Origin: Bacteroidales bacterium
Lineage (GTDB): Bacteria; Bacteroidota; Bacteroidia; Bacteroidales; UBA7960
Length of the DNA: 7,948 nucleotides
Assembly: GCA_007122745.1 (NCBI GenBank)
Contig: SKTA01000179.1
Coordinates: 1 to 7,948 of the forward strand
Direction: 5' to 3'
Part shown: positions 1 to 6,610 of the stretch, piece by piece
How the letters are laid out: every line of letters starts with the position of its first letter
How positions within the stretch are numbered: position 1 is the stretch's first letter
Program-made: the position numbers and the translations under genes
Notes under the pieces: model-generated
What the model saw: only the letters and a program-made list of their open reading frames with translations
The model's database searches: none
What the model was told of the DNA's origin: nothing

Positions 1-103
1 TACACTTCCAGGCAGCGTTCGGGCTGTAAATGAGTACATGAGCGAAATATTAAAAACCCTGGAGCATCTGATATATATGCGACACGGATTGGACACCCAC
101 TAA
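1..103 (+). CDS. MoaB/Mog-family molybdenum cofactor biosynthesis protein, C-terminal fragment
   Basis: The window opens inside this gene. Complete codons run from position 2 to a TAA at 101-103 and give 33 residues beginning TLPGSVRAVNEYM and ending HGLDTH. The LPGS-x-(R/K)-A-V-x-E motif followed by a helix with a conserved LEHLI-type segment is what I know from the C-terminal end of the MoaB/Mog fold. These proteins bind molybdopterin; Mog adenylates it before molybdate insertion, in the cytoplasm. Only the tail is visible, so I cannot separate a stand-alone MogA or MoaB from the C-terminal half of a MoaC-MoaB fusion. The fragment stops just before a strong hairpin, so it is probably the last gene of its transcript. 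Family assignment is fairly sure, the exact member is not. Confidence 0.72.
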   Translation, partial: TLPGSVRAVNEYMSEILKTLEHLIYMRHGLDTH

Positions 104-107
104 AACG

Positions 108-137
108 AAACGGCAGCCCTGATAAGGCTGCCGTTTT
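108..137 (+). terminator. Intrinsic terminator after the MoaB/Mog gene
   Basis: A perfect 11-bp inverted repeat (aaacggcagcc at 108-118, ggctgccgttt at 126-136) encloses a 7-nt loop (ctgataa). The GC-rich core is followed by a run of four T at 134-137, and the hairpin starts 4 nt past the stop codon. This has the form of a rho-independent terminator. The A-rich left arm means it could also act on leftward transcripts that run past fhs, which ends about 240 nt away. Confidence 0.8.
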
Positions 138-378
138 AGGGTAAAGTATTGCCGGTTGTTACCTGGGAGTCCAATCACCTTCAAAACCAATTGAGTCGAA
201 ATAAGACCTGATCTTTTGACGACAAGTTTTGAGAAAGTGCAGTTTGTGTAACTTGGTTTTAAATAGACAATGCTTATGCAAGTATACTTTAAAGATGTCC
301 AAAAGGTTTCACTTTATCGTAAACCATTCAAAATGACTGCCATAAAAATGATTGACTTCGCGGGTAACAGCCATCTTT
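138..378. other. Intergenic spacer without a recognisable gene
   Basis: This is the 241-nt space between the terminator and the end of fhs. I see no tRNA-like or rRNA-like pattern, no strong hairpin, and no TAnnTTTG promoter element. A plus-strand reading frame starts here at 270 but runs into fhs antisense to it. On the minus strand a 21-codon frame starts at 374, only five bases past the fhs stop; it has no recognisable family and no ribosome-binding site. It most likely contains the 3' untranslated region of the fhs transcript. Confidence 0.5.
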
Positions 379-2049
379 TTAGAACAATCCTGATATGTTG
401 CCATCGTTGTCGATGTCAATCTTTTCAGCTGATGGCATGGACGGTAATCCGGGCATCCTCATGATTGTACCGGCAATTGGAATGATGAAACCTGCTCCGG
501 CGGCTATCTCAAACTCCCTGATCTTAACGGTAAAGTTTTTAGGTCGTCCAAGTTTATATTGGTCATCCGACAACGACTTCTGTGTTTTTGCCACACAAAC
601 AGGCAGTTTATCCAATCCGATTTTCTCAAATTGGGCCATTTGAGACTTTGCCTTCACAGTATATTCAACATGGTCAGCACCATACATCTTCGTGGCAATG
701 GTGTGCAGTTTCTTTTCGATATCCCAGTTGAAATCGTACAGTGGCTTAAAGCAGGTTGTGCAGCTTTCGGCTGCATCCTTAACGAGTTCTGCCAGCTCCA
801 GGGCGCCTTCTCCCCCTTTTTCCCATCCATTGTAGATGGCTGCACGTACACCAAGCTCTTCACAACGTTTTTTGACAATCTCTATCTCCTCATCGGTGTC
901 AGTGTAAAACTTATTGATGGCCACAACGGGCTTCAGGTTGAAGTGGCGGATGTTCTCGATGTGTTTTTCGAGGTTTTCCAAACCATTGAAAACAGCCTCA
1001 GGGTTAGGTTCTTTCAGTGTTGCAAGTTTGGCTCCACCGTGATATTTTAAAGCCCTGATGGTAGCTACTATTACGGATGCGTTTGGTGACAAACCGCCAT
1101 ACTGGCTCTTGATGTTCAGGAATTTTTCTGCCCCCAGCTCGGAAGCAAAACCGGCTTCGGTTACCACATAATCTGACAGTGAAAGTCCCATCTTCGTGGC
1201 GATCAGGGTGTTGGTACCCTGGGCGATGTTGGCGAAAGGTCCGCCGTGCACGATGGCAGGATTACCTTCTATGGTTTGCACCAGGTTTGGCATGATCGCG
1301 TACTTCATCAGTGCAGCCATAGCACCCTGGGCATGAAACTCCTTTGCATAAACGGGTTTATCGTCATATGTGAAGCCAACAAGGATGTTTCCGAATTTCT
1401 CTTTCAGGTCTTCAATGTCCTTTGCAAGGCAAAGCGCCGCCATGATCTCCGATGCAGCGGTAATGTCAAACCCGGTTTGACGTGGGATTCCCTGTTTTGG
1501 ACCACCCAGTCCGACGATGATGTCGCGCAGGACGCGTTCATTCATATCAATCACCCTTTTCCAGACGATTTTCCTTGGGTCGAGGTTCAGGGCGTTGTTT
1601 TTGCTTTGCAGGTGATTGTCAAGAAGAGCAGCGAGCAGGTTATGGGTTTTTTCAACGGCTGCGAGGTCGCCGGTAAAATGGAGGTTGATGTCTTCCATCG
1701 GCAGCACCTGTGCCCGGCCACCACCGGCAGCACCACCTTTGATGCCAAAGACCGGTCCCAGCGAAGGTTCACGAATGACGACACTGGTTTTAACACCTAT
1801 ACGGTTCAGTCCTTCTGCCAGACCTATCGAGGTCGTTGTTTTACCTTCTCCGGCGGGTGTGGGTGTGATGGCGGTAACCAACACCAGTTTCTTCTTTTTG
1901 ACCTCTTTTTCATTGATCAGCCGCAAAGGCAGCTTGGCAATATGCTTTCCGTACTGATAGAGGTCCGACTCTTTGAGTCCAAGCTTTGCAGCAACCTCGG
2001 TAATGGGCTTCATTTTTGCAGCCCTTGCAATCTCCAGATCCGTTTTCAT
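379..2049 (-). CDS. fhs: Formate-tetrahydrofolate ligase (10-formyl-THF synthetase)
   Basis: A cytoplasmic enzyme that joins formate to tetrahydrofolate at the cost of ATP, giving 10-formyl-THF for purine and formyl-Met synthesis or the acetogenic/glycine-linked one-carbon route. The 556 residues match the usual length of this family. Visible motifs are the ATP-binding P-loop TPTPAGEGKTTT (62-73), the family signature GIKGGAAGGG (102-111), GPFANIAQGTNT (270-281), VTEAGFASELGAEKF (296-310), the second signature VATIRALKYHGG (328-339), and the typical C-terminus with MPGLPSMP and a final GLF. The ATG at 2049 gives the usual N-terminus (MKTDLEIA). Its leader is A/T-rich with no Shine-Dalgarno sequence. 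It lies on the same strand as pabB and the barrel gene, 105 nt downstream of the latter, so it may have its own promoter or be read through. I see no truncation or frameshift. Confidence 0.97.
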   Translation of the reverse strand: MKTDLEIARAAKMKPITEVAAKLGLKESDLYQYGKHIAKLPLRLINEKEVKKKKLVLVTAITPTPAGEGKTTTSIGLAEGLNRIGVKTSVVIREPSLGPVFGIKGGAAGGGRAQVLPMEDINLHFTGDLAAVEKTHNLLAALLDNHLQSKNNALNLDPRKIVWKRVIDMNERVLRDIIVGLGGPKQGIPRQTGFDITAASEIMAALCLAKDIEDLKEKFGNILVGFTYDDKPVYAKEFHAQGAMAALMKYAIMPNLVQTIEGNPAIVHGGPFANIAQGTNTLIATKMGLSLSDYVVTEAGFASELGAEKFLNIKSQYGGLSPNASVIVATIRALKYHGGAKLATLKEPNPEAVFNGLENLEKHIENIRHFNLKPVVAINKFYTDTDEEIEIVKKRCEELGVRAAIYNGWEKGGEGALELAELVKDAAESCTTCFKPLYDFNWDIEKKLHTIATKMYGADHVEYTVKAKSQMAQFEKIGLDKLPVCVAKTQKSLSDDQYKLGRPKNFTVKIREFEIAAGAGFIIPIAGTIMRMPGLPSMPSAEKIDIDNDGNISGLF

Positions 2050-2117
2050 ATACTTATTGATTTAATTAATGATGCATTGAATTCAATTTGTTTATCTAAA
2101 AAACCATAAACATGCTG

Positions 2118-2134
2118 GTTTTGTTTAACAAAAC
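2118..2134. promoter_or_regulatory. Short palindrome upstream of fhs, possible operator or weak hairpin
   Basis: The sequence gttttgtt-t-aacaaaac is a perfect 17-nt palindrome with 8-base arms around one central base. It lies in the 105-nt gap between the barrel stop and the fhs start, about 70 nt before the fhs ATG. The symmetry could be a binding site for a dimeric regulator. It could also fold as a 6-bp A/T-rich hairpin. I found no clear TAnnTTTG element in the gap, so the fhs promoter cannot be placed. In such A/T-rich DNA a chance palindrome is quite possible. Confidence 0.25.
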
Positions 2135-2154
2135 AAAAAGAAACGGCCGGATAA

Positions 2155-2709
2155 CTAAAATAAAAACACGTCAACCCCTACCCGGAAGAAGGGATTGTCA
2201 AAATAAACCCTGCTGTCGTCATTAAAATTATACAGCAAAAGTAAATTCAGCCTGACCCGTTCTGAAGCCCGCAATCCATAACCAACACCCACAAAATAAT
2301 TATTCTCGGTGAGGGTGGTGCGCTCACCCGGATTTTGCAGCGACCTGTAAGTCCTGACCTGAATCCGCTCATATTCTCCATGGAGAAAAAAGTTTGACGC
2401 CACATCGAAACGGGCAAAAATATTGCTGCCGTAAACATGTGATGACAAAGACTCACCATAAAAGGCATCGCGCGTGTACTGATAGTTACCCCCCAGGCCT
2501 GCCGAAAGTCTGTCGGTGATCATATAGCCTCCGTGCAAGTGCAAACTGATGGCCGTAAAGGTGCCAATCTGCAATCCAAAAAATCCACCCACAAAGATCC
2601 GTTCGGAAGGTGACATGTCCCTTACACTTCTGTTTTGTGCAAAGGAGCTTTCAGCCCATATCAACAACAAAAACATCAATAATAAAACAGAAAATATTTT
2701 CAGCCTCAT
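2155..2709 (-). CDS. Small outer-membrane beta-barrel protein, function unknown
   Basis: A 184-residue protein with a clear Sec signal peptide: MRLK, a hydrophobic stretch at 5-18, then a likely cut near SSFA-Q (24/25). The mature part alternates polar and hydrophobic or aromatic residues in about eight predicted strands, for example 38-49, 52-62, 67-78, 92-103, 106-119, 137-147, 151-162 and 174-184. It ends in VDVFLF, an aromatic C-terminus typical of proteins handled by the BAM complex. The pattern GGFFGLQIGT, then GYMIT-rLSAGLG-YQY, an F-AR-D segment and LLLLYNFNDDS recalls a widespread uncharacterised Bacteroidota barrel family. The gene starts 12 nt after pabB stops, without a Shine-Dalgarno sequence, so both are probably on one transcript. 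A porin, adhesin or structural role cannot be chosen from the sequence. Confidence 0.85.
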   Translation of the reverse strand: MRLKIFSVLLLMFLLLIWAESSFAQNRSVRDMSPSERIFVGGFFGLQIGTFTAISLHLHGGYMITDRLSAGLGGNYQYTRDAFYGESLSSHVYGSNIFARFDVASNFFLHGEYERIQVRTYRSLQNPGERTTLTENNYFVGVGYGLRASERVRLNLLLLYNFNDDSRVYFDNPFFRVGVDVFLF

Positions 2710-2721
2710 AACTTTAAAAGA

Positions 2722-4083
2722 TTAAATGAACACTTGTTTTTGCTGATGATGCTTAACGGCATCCAGGGCATGCTCCATGGCCCGCGCCTTTAACAGGCAC
2801 TCCTCATATTCTTTCTCAGGCACAGAGGCTGCTGTAATGGCACCACCTACCATATAATTAAGATACCTTTTTTTTGCATTGTACTGAACACTTCTGATCA
2901 CCACATTGAAGTCAAAGTTTTTCTCCGGACTGATATACCCAACGGCACCTGAATAGAGCCCCCTGCGGGTATCCTCATAAAGGTCGATCAGCTCCATGGC
3001 CCTGATTTTCGGTGCACCTGTCATCGACCCCATCGGAAAAGCATGCCTGATTGCATCCACAAAATGATGCTTCGGGTCCAGCTTTGACACAACCGTGGAT
3101 ATCATTTGATGAACCTGCGGGAAAGTATAGATCCCAAAAAGTTCTTCCACCTTCACACTCCCCTTTTCTGCAGTTCGCGACAGGTCATTCCGGACCAGGT
3201 CAACAATCATGACATTTTCGCTGCGCTCCTTTACATCGTGGTAAAGCGCCTGTTTCAAACGTTCATCTTCTTCCGGCGACCCTCCCCTGGCACCCGTTCC
3301 TTTAATCGGTTGAGAAATCAGGGTTTGACCCTGCTTTTTCAGAAAACGCTCCGGACTGGCACACATCAGATATTTGTCATCCAGCCGGTAAAACGAGGAG
3401 AAGGGTGTGGGCGACACGCGATTCAGGGAATCATAAACGGAAATGGGATTGACCACCGCCTGATCGGCAAAAAACTCCACACAATAATTCATTTCATAGA
3501 TATCACCTAGCTGAATATGCGACTTGATGGCGTGCAGCTGCTCGAGATATCTATTTTTATCAACACGGGCTTTTACTTTTGGTAATACAACCTTATCAGG
3601 TTTTTTATGCGCAAAAGAACAAATGCTCTGGAAAACATAATCGGGATCTGACAGTTTGCCATAACCGGGCAGGCAACCCACCTGCCACCCTTCCCCGTTT
3701 TGAAAAATCAGAATAACAGGTCTGAAAAAATGGGTGTCAGGCATGTCAACATGGTCCGGGTTTTTTGACTGCAATCGCTCCAAACGATTTTTCAATTCAT
3801 ACCCAAAAAACCCAAAAAGCCAGTCATTGCAAGTGTCAGAGAATGCCTTCAACTGATCAAACGGGTCATTGTTGTTCGCATGTATTTGATCGGCCGCACC
3901 TAAGGCAATAACCCCTTGCATGCTTCCATATTTGTCGTGCATGTAATTGTTGCTGTTCAGGAACACAGCATGCTCAAAAAGGGTTTGACCCCATTGAAGT
4001 GCTGCCAGTGGGAAAACAATTTCCCCATTACCGGTGTTAAGAAGTTTATAGTTTCTCTCATTCATAAAAATGGCATCATCCAT
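2722..4083 (-). CDS. pabB: Aminodeoxychorismate synthase component I
   Basis: Makes 4-amino-4-deoxychorismate from chorismate and ammonia (normally supplied by a PabA/TrpG amidotransferase), the step towards p-aminobenzoate for folate. The 453 residues have a weakly conserved N-terminal part containing GFFGYELK (91-98), then the chorismate-binding domain: GDIYEMNY (193-200), CASPERFL (241-248), QPIKGT (258-263), ENVMIVDLVRNDL (289-301), FPMGSMTGAPK (349-359), RGLYSGAVGY (374-383) and GGAITAAS (413-420). Lys261 in PIKGT is the main reason for choosing PabB: PabB enzymes carry this nucleophilic lysine, whereas anthranilate synthase (TrpE) usually has alanine. No amidotransferase or PabC domain is fused and neither gene lies beside it. 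The true start may be Met7 (position 4065), because a promoter-like element ends only 1 nt before the first ATG. Confidence 0.93.
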   Translation of the reverse strand: MDDAIFMNERNYKLLNTGNGEIVFPLAALQWGQTLFEHAVFLNSNNYMHDKYGSMQGVIALGAADQIHANNNDPFDQLKAFSDTCNDWLFGFFGYELKNRLERLQSKNPDHVDMPDTHFFRPVILIFQNGEGWQVGCLPGYGKLSDPDYVFQSICSFAHKKPDKVVLPKVKARVDKNRYLEQLHAIKSHIQLGDIYEMNYCVEFFADQAVVNPISVYDSLNRVSPTPFSSFYRLDDKYLMCASPERFLKKQGQTLISQPIKGTGARGGSPEEDERLKQALYHDVKERSENVMIVDLVRNDLSRTAEKGSVKVEELFGIYTFPQVHQMISTVVSKLDPKHHFVDAIRHAFPMGSMTGAPKIRAMELIDLYEDTRRGLYSGAVGYISPEKNFDFNVVIRSVQYNAKKRYLNYMVGGAITAASVPEKEYEECLLKARAMEHALDAVKHHQQKQVFI

Positions 4084-4084
4084 A

Positions 4085-4092
4085 CAAAGATA
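4085..4092 (-). promoter_or_regulatory. Bacteroidota-type -7 element in front of pabB
   Basis: Read on the minus strand, the sequence is TATCTTTG, an exact match to the TAnnTTTG element recognised by the Bacteroidota primary sigma factor. It ends one base before the pabB ATG at 4083. I see no TTG at the usual distance upstream, so the -33 half is weak or absent. If used, transcription would start at about 4082-4079, within or after the annotated ATG, and translation would have to begin at Met7. Confidence 0.35.
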
Positions 4093-4181
4093 TCAGTCTT
4101 TTTTAATGATAAGAAGATGGGGTCTATGTTTTTATGAACAACAAAGCCGGCTGAAAGTCTGAAGGTAAGTGTCCGATTTTA

Positions 4182-4211
4182 TTGTGTTTTGATTGATATT
4201 GATTATTTTTG
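4182..4211 (+). promoter_or_regulatory. Bacteroidota-type promoter for the LolA-like gene
   Basis: TATTTTTG at 4204-4211 matches the TAnnTTTG -7 consensus exactly. A TTG at 4182-4184 lies 19 bp upstream, within the spacing expected for the -33 element. The predicted start of transcription is near 4215-4218, leaving a leader of about 30 nt that is A-rich just before the ATG at 4246. A-rich leaders without a Shine-Dalgarno sequence are usual in this phylum. Confidence 0.6.
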
Positions 4212-4245
4212 AATAAATTAACGTCATTAACCAAATTAAAAAAAA

Positions 4246-5097
4246 ATGAAAAGACTGCAGAAAATTTTTGTTCATACGCTTTTTTTGACAATGTTACTTG
4301 TTACATCCAAAGCTGCATTCAGCCAATATAATGACCCGCGTGCAGCAGAGATGCTGGAACAGGTGCGTGCCCATTACGAAATGTCAATCAGAACCGTTGA
4401 TGATTATAAAATAGTTACCAGCAATTTTACCACCCATTACCATAAGGAATACGATAATGGCCGGCCCTACTTTGTCTCGAAAGTGGAAACAGACAGTTTC
4501 TGGGGGTCCATTTCGGATATGGGAATGCATACTACCTCGCCGATGGTAGACGCAGATTTCTTTTCCCCGGAGGTGTTCGAGCATTTGCTGATGAATTCAA
4601 GATATATGGGTACTGAGCGCATTGACGACCTGAATACACATGTTATTTTTCTTGATGACATGCGTGTGTTGATGGAGGCGTTTGATGATATGGAAGAGCC
4701 TATAGGCAGTCTTAGCCTGTATTTTGACGATGAACACTGGGTGCTGCGCAAAATGAAGTTTTCGGCCATGGCAGAAATTGATGAGGGAGATGTGCGGATG
4801 ATTGAGCCGGTGGTTCGAATGAAAGATTACCGAACCATCAACGGGTTGATGATCCCTTTCAAAACCACCATTTCGGTTCATGGGCTTTCCGAACATCTTT
4901 CCGATGAAGAGCGTGAGGAGGCTATGGCAGCGCTGGCGGAAATGGAACAAGAACTTAAGCAGATGCCCGCCGAACAGCGCAGCATGCTGGAGCAAATGAT
5001 GGGCGGTCAGCTTGACCAATTGCGGCAGATGCTTGCTGACGACATGATAGAATTTGCAATTGAAATAAAGGAAGTGCTTGTAAACATCGGCGAATAG
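4246..5097 (+). CDS. Secreted LolA-like protein with helical insert, function unknown
   Basis: A 283-residue exported protein. The signal peptide has a basic start (MKRLQK), a hydrophobic core at 8-20 and a likely cut near AAFS-Q (26/27). There is no lipobox cysteine, so it is probably periplasmic. After a short helix (31-47) come strand-rich segments containing HWVLRKMKFSA (164-174) and KDYRTINGLMIPFKTTISV (193-211), a pattern I associate with LolA/outer-membrane lipoprotein-sorting-like folds. Residues 215-266 then form an acidic, Met- and Gln-rich helical pair (EEREEAMAALAEMEQELKQM, then MLEQMMGGQLDQLRQML), followed by a last strand, MIEFAIEIKEVLVN. The fold assignment rests on pattern alone. 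Canonical LolA is a lipoprotein chaperone, but this protein need not share that job. It has its own promoter, is divergent from pabB, and converges with the flippase gene, with stop codons 18 nt apart. Confidence 0.82.
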   Translation: MKRLQKIFVHTLFLTMLLVTSKAAFSQYNDPRAAEMLEQVRAHYEMSIRTVDDYKIVTSNFTTHYHKEYDNGRPYFVSKVETDSFWGSISDMGMHTTSPMVDADFFSPEVFEHLLMNSRYMGTERIDDLNTHVIFLDDMRVLMEAFDDMEEPIGSLSLYFDDEHWVLRKMKFSAMAEIDEGDVRMIEPVVRMKDYRTINGLMIPFKTTISVHGLSEHLSDEEREEAMAALAEMEQELKQMPAEQRSMLEQMMGGQLDQLRQMLADDMIEFAIEIKEVLVNIGE

Positions 5098-5115
5098 GTA
5101 AAAATCAAAAGTGGT

Positions 5116-6606
5116 TTACCCAATATAAAAGCTTTTTAGCTTTCTCAGCATCCTGTTTAGCCACGCCTCTAGCTCAGGGGAAACATGCAACATTTTCACA
5201 GGTATCAGGAAAAGAAGCATCGCAACGGTTGATCTGCTGATCACGTCCAGCCAAAACCTGCCGGTTGCCGGAATCATGAAGGTCATTAATACAATAATTG
5301 TGATGATGACGGGTATCCATATTTGTTTCTTCCTAAAGGGGATAATGCCAAAATGATAGCGAATGAACAGGATTTGCAGCAGGTTGAAAAGCACCAGGGT
5401 GATCATGCTTGCCAGGGCTGCACCGTTGATCCCAAACACAGGTATAAGCAAATAATTGAATGCTATTGCAGCCGCAACCATTGCCAGGGTAAAGACAAGG
5501 TCGAAGCGGTATTTTTTTGATGTAACCAGGATGGTAGACGTTAGTGCTGCACTCATGTCAAACAGTTTGCCAACGCCAAGGATCAGAAAGACATGCCTTC
5601 CGGCAGAATATGCTTCAGGCATCAGCTGAAAGATGGCATCGATGTTGACCCAGATCATTACAAAAAGAGCTGCCCCAACCACCATGCTGCCGGCACTGGC
5701 CTTACGGCTTACCGACTGTATCTCCCCGATTGCCCGGTTTTTCCACATTTGGGCAACAATTGGTGCCGACACCTTTACCATGGAGCGAAACGGAATAAGC
5801 ATGATGGAGGTAAGAAACACCATGGTGGTATAAATTCCCGCAGCGCCAAGGTCAATCATTCCCGCAACCATTAATCCATCAATGCTGACAAACAAAAAGG
5901 TGCTAAGGTTTGTGAGCAGGGAGAATAAACCATAAACCAGCATGATTTTTCCCAGTCTCCGAAGCAGTGGAGAATAAACCGGTTTGATCAGCAGCCATCC
6001 CTTTGCTGCGGTATATAAAACCAATAACACGGCAGGCATGCAGTTTGCCACAACATAGATCAGCACAAATAAAGGAAAGGTAATGATGCCGGTTGCAAAA
6101 AGGGTAATCGACAATGTGATCAGTATCCTGAGGATGATCTCATGCGCAAGCGAAGGTAACAAATTATCATACAGCGATCTGAGGTATGCCTCAAAGAGAT
6201 TGTAATACACATTGGCCAGGGCCAGCGGTATCAGGTAAAACGCATATTCAACCAGGAGGGGGCTGGAATCCCGGTATAGCAATAAAAAAGGCTCCCGAAC
6301 GATTAAAAGCAAGAGGGTGGCCAGGACAAACCCACCTGTTGCAATGGCGATCATTCCGAACAAGAATCCATGATGGTGGTTCTTCGGGTTGTTGAAAAAA
6401 GGGAAAAACCGGATCACGATGTTGCGGCTGCCCAAGGCAGCAAACTGCGCATATATCAGCGATAAAGACACGATCAGGTTGGCCAGTCCAACCTGCTCGG
6501 TTTCCAAAAAGTTGGTAAAAAGGAGGATTTTGTTCAAATAACCAATAGCAGCACCTGCGTAGGAGATGACTGTTATGCGAAAGCTATCCCTTTGAACAAC
6601 ACCCAT
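5116..6606 (-). CDS. Polysaccharide/oligosaccharide flippase of the MOP superfamily (Wzx-like)
   Basis: A 496-residue inner-membrane protein, expected to move lipid-linked sugars across the membrane for surface polysaccharide or LPS assembly. Hydrophobic segments fill most of the length, consistent with 12-14 membrane helices. The start MGVVQRDSFRITVISYAGAAIGY, with FTNFLETEQVGLANL after it, is the usual N-terminus of this flippase group in Bacteroidota. NYLLIPVFGINGAALA (384-399) is the typical late-helix motif of the superfamily. I chose the ATG at 6606. A TTG at 6618 would add four residues and overlap korB by 8 bp, but the family N-terminus fits the ATG, and the nearest GGGAGA touches the TTG and is about 12 nt from the ATG. 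With the ATG the gene starts 4 nt after korB stops, so it is almost certainly co-transcribed with kor. No glycosyltransferases lie in the window, so the substrate is unknown. Confidence 0.88.
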   Translation of the reverse strand: MGVVQRDSFRITVISYAGAAIGYLNKILLFTNFLETEQVGLANLIVSLSLIYAQFAALGSRNIVIRFFPFFNNPKNHHHGFLFGMIAIATGGFVLATLLLLIVREPFLLLYRDSSPLLVEYAFYLIPLALANVYYNLFEAYLRSLYDNLLPSLAHEIILRILITLSITLFATGIITFPLFVLIYVVANCMPAVLLVLYTAAKGWLLIKPVYSPLLRRLGKIMLVYGLFSLLTNLSTFLFVSIDGLMVAGMIDLGAAGIYTTMVFLTSIMLIPFRSMVKVSAPIVAQMWKNRAIGEIQSVSRKASAGSMVVGAALFVMIWVNIDAIFQLMPEAYSAGRHVFLILGVGKLFDMSAALTSTILVTSKKYRFDLVFTLAMVAAAIAFNYLLIPVFGINGAALASMITLVLFNLLQILFIRYHFGIIPFRKKQIWIPVIITIIVLMTFMIPATGRFWLDVISRSTVAMLLFLIPVKMLHVSPELEAWLNRMLRKLKSFYIG

Positions 6607-6610
6607 GGCG

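Noticed and set aside
309..374. 21-codon minus-strand frame just after fhs
   Set aside because: It begins 5 nt past the fhs stop with an ATG but has no ribosome-binding site, no recognised motif and a length expected by chance.
270..464. 64-codon plus-strand frame in the spacer after the terminator
   Set aside because: It runs into the end of fhs antisense, has no clear ribosome-binding site or promoter, and its product resembles no family.
1246..2109. Long open frame of 287 codons on the plus strand
   Set aside because: It lies antisense to fhs, whose protein shows every family motif. The plus-strand product has no recognisable pattern and many Cys, His and Phe residues, as expected from reading a conserved gene backwards.
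2722..4083. Anthranilate synthase component I (TrpE) as the identity of the chorismate enzyme
   Set aside because: The PIKGT motif has the lysine typical of PabB, where TrpE usually has alanine, and no other tryptophan genes lie nearby.
5097..5120. Hairpin GGTAAA/TTTACC between the convergent stop codons, as a shared terminator
   Set aside because: The stem is only 6 bp, A/T-rich, with a 12-nt loop and no good T-run on either side. It also overlaps both stop codons.
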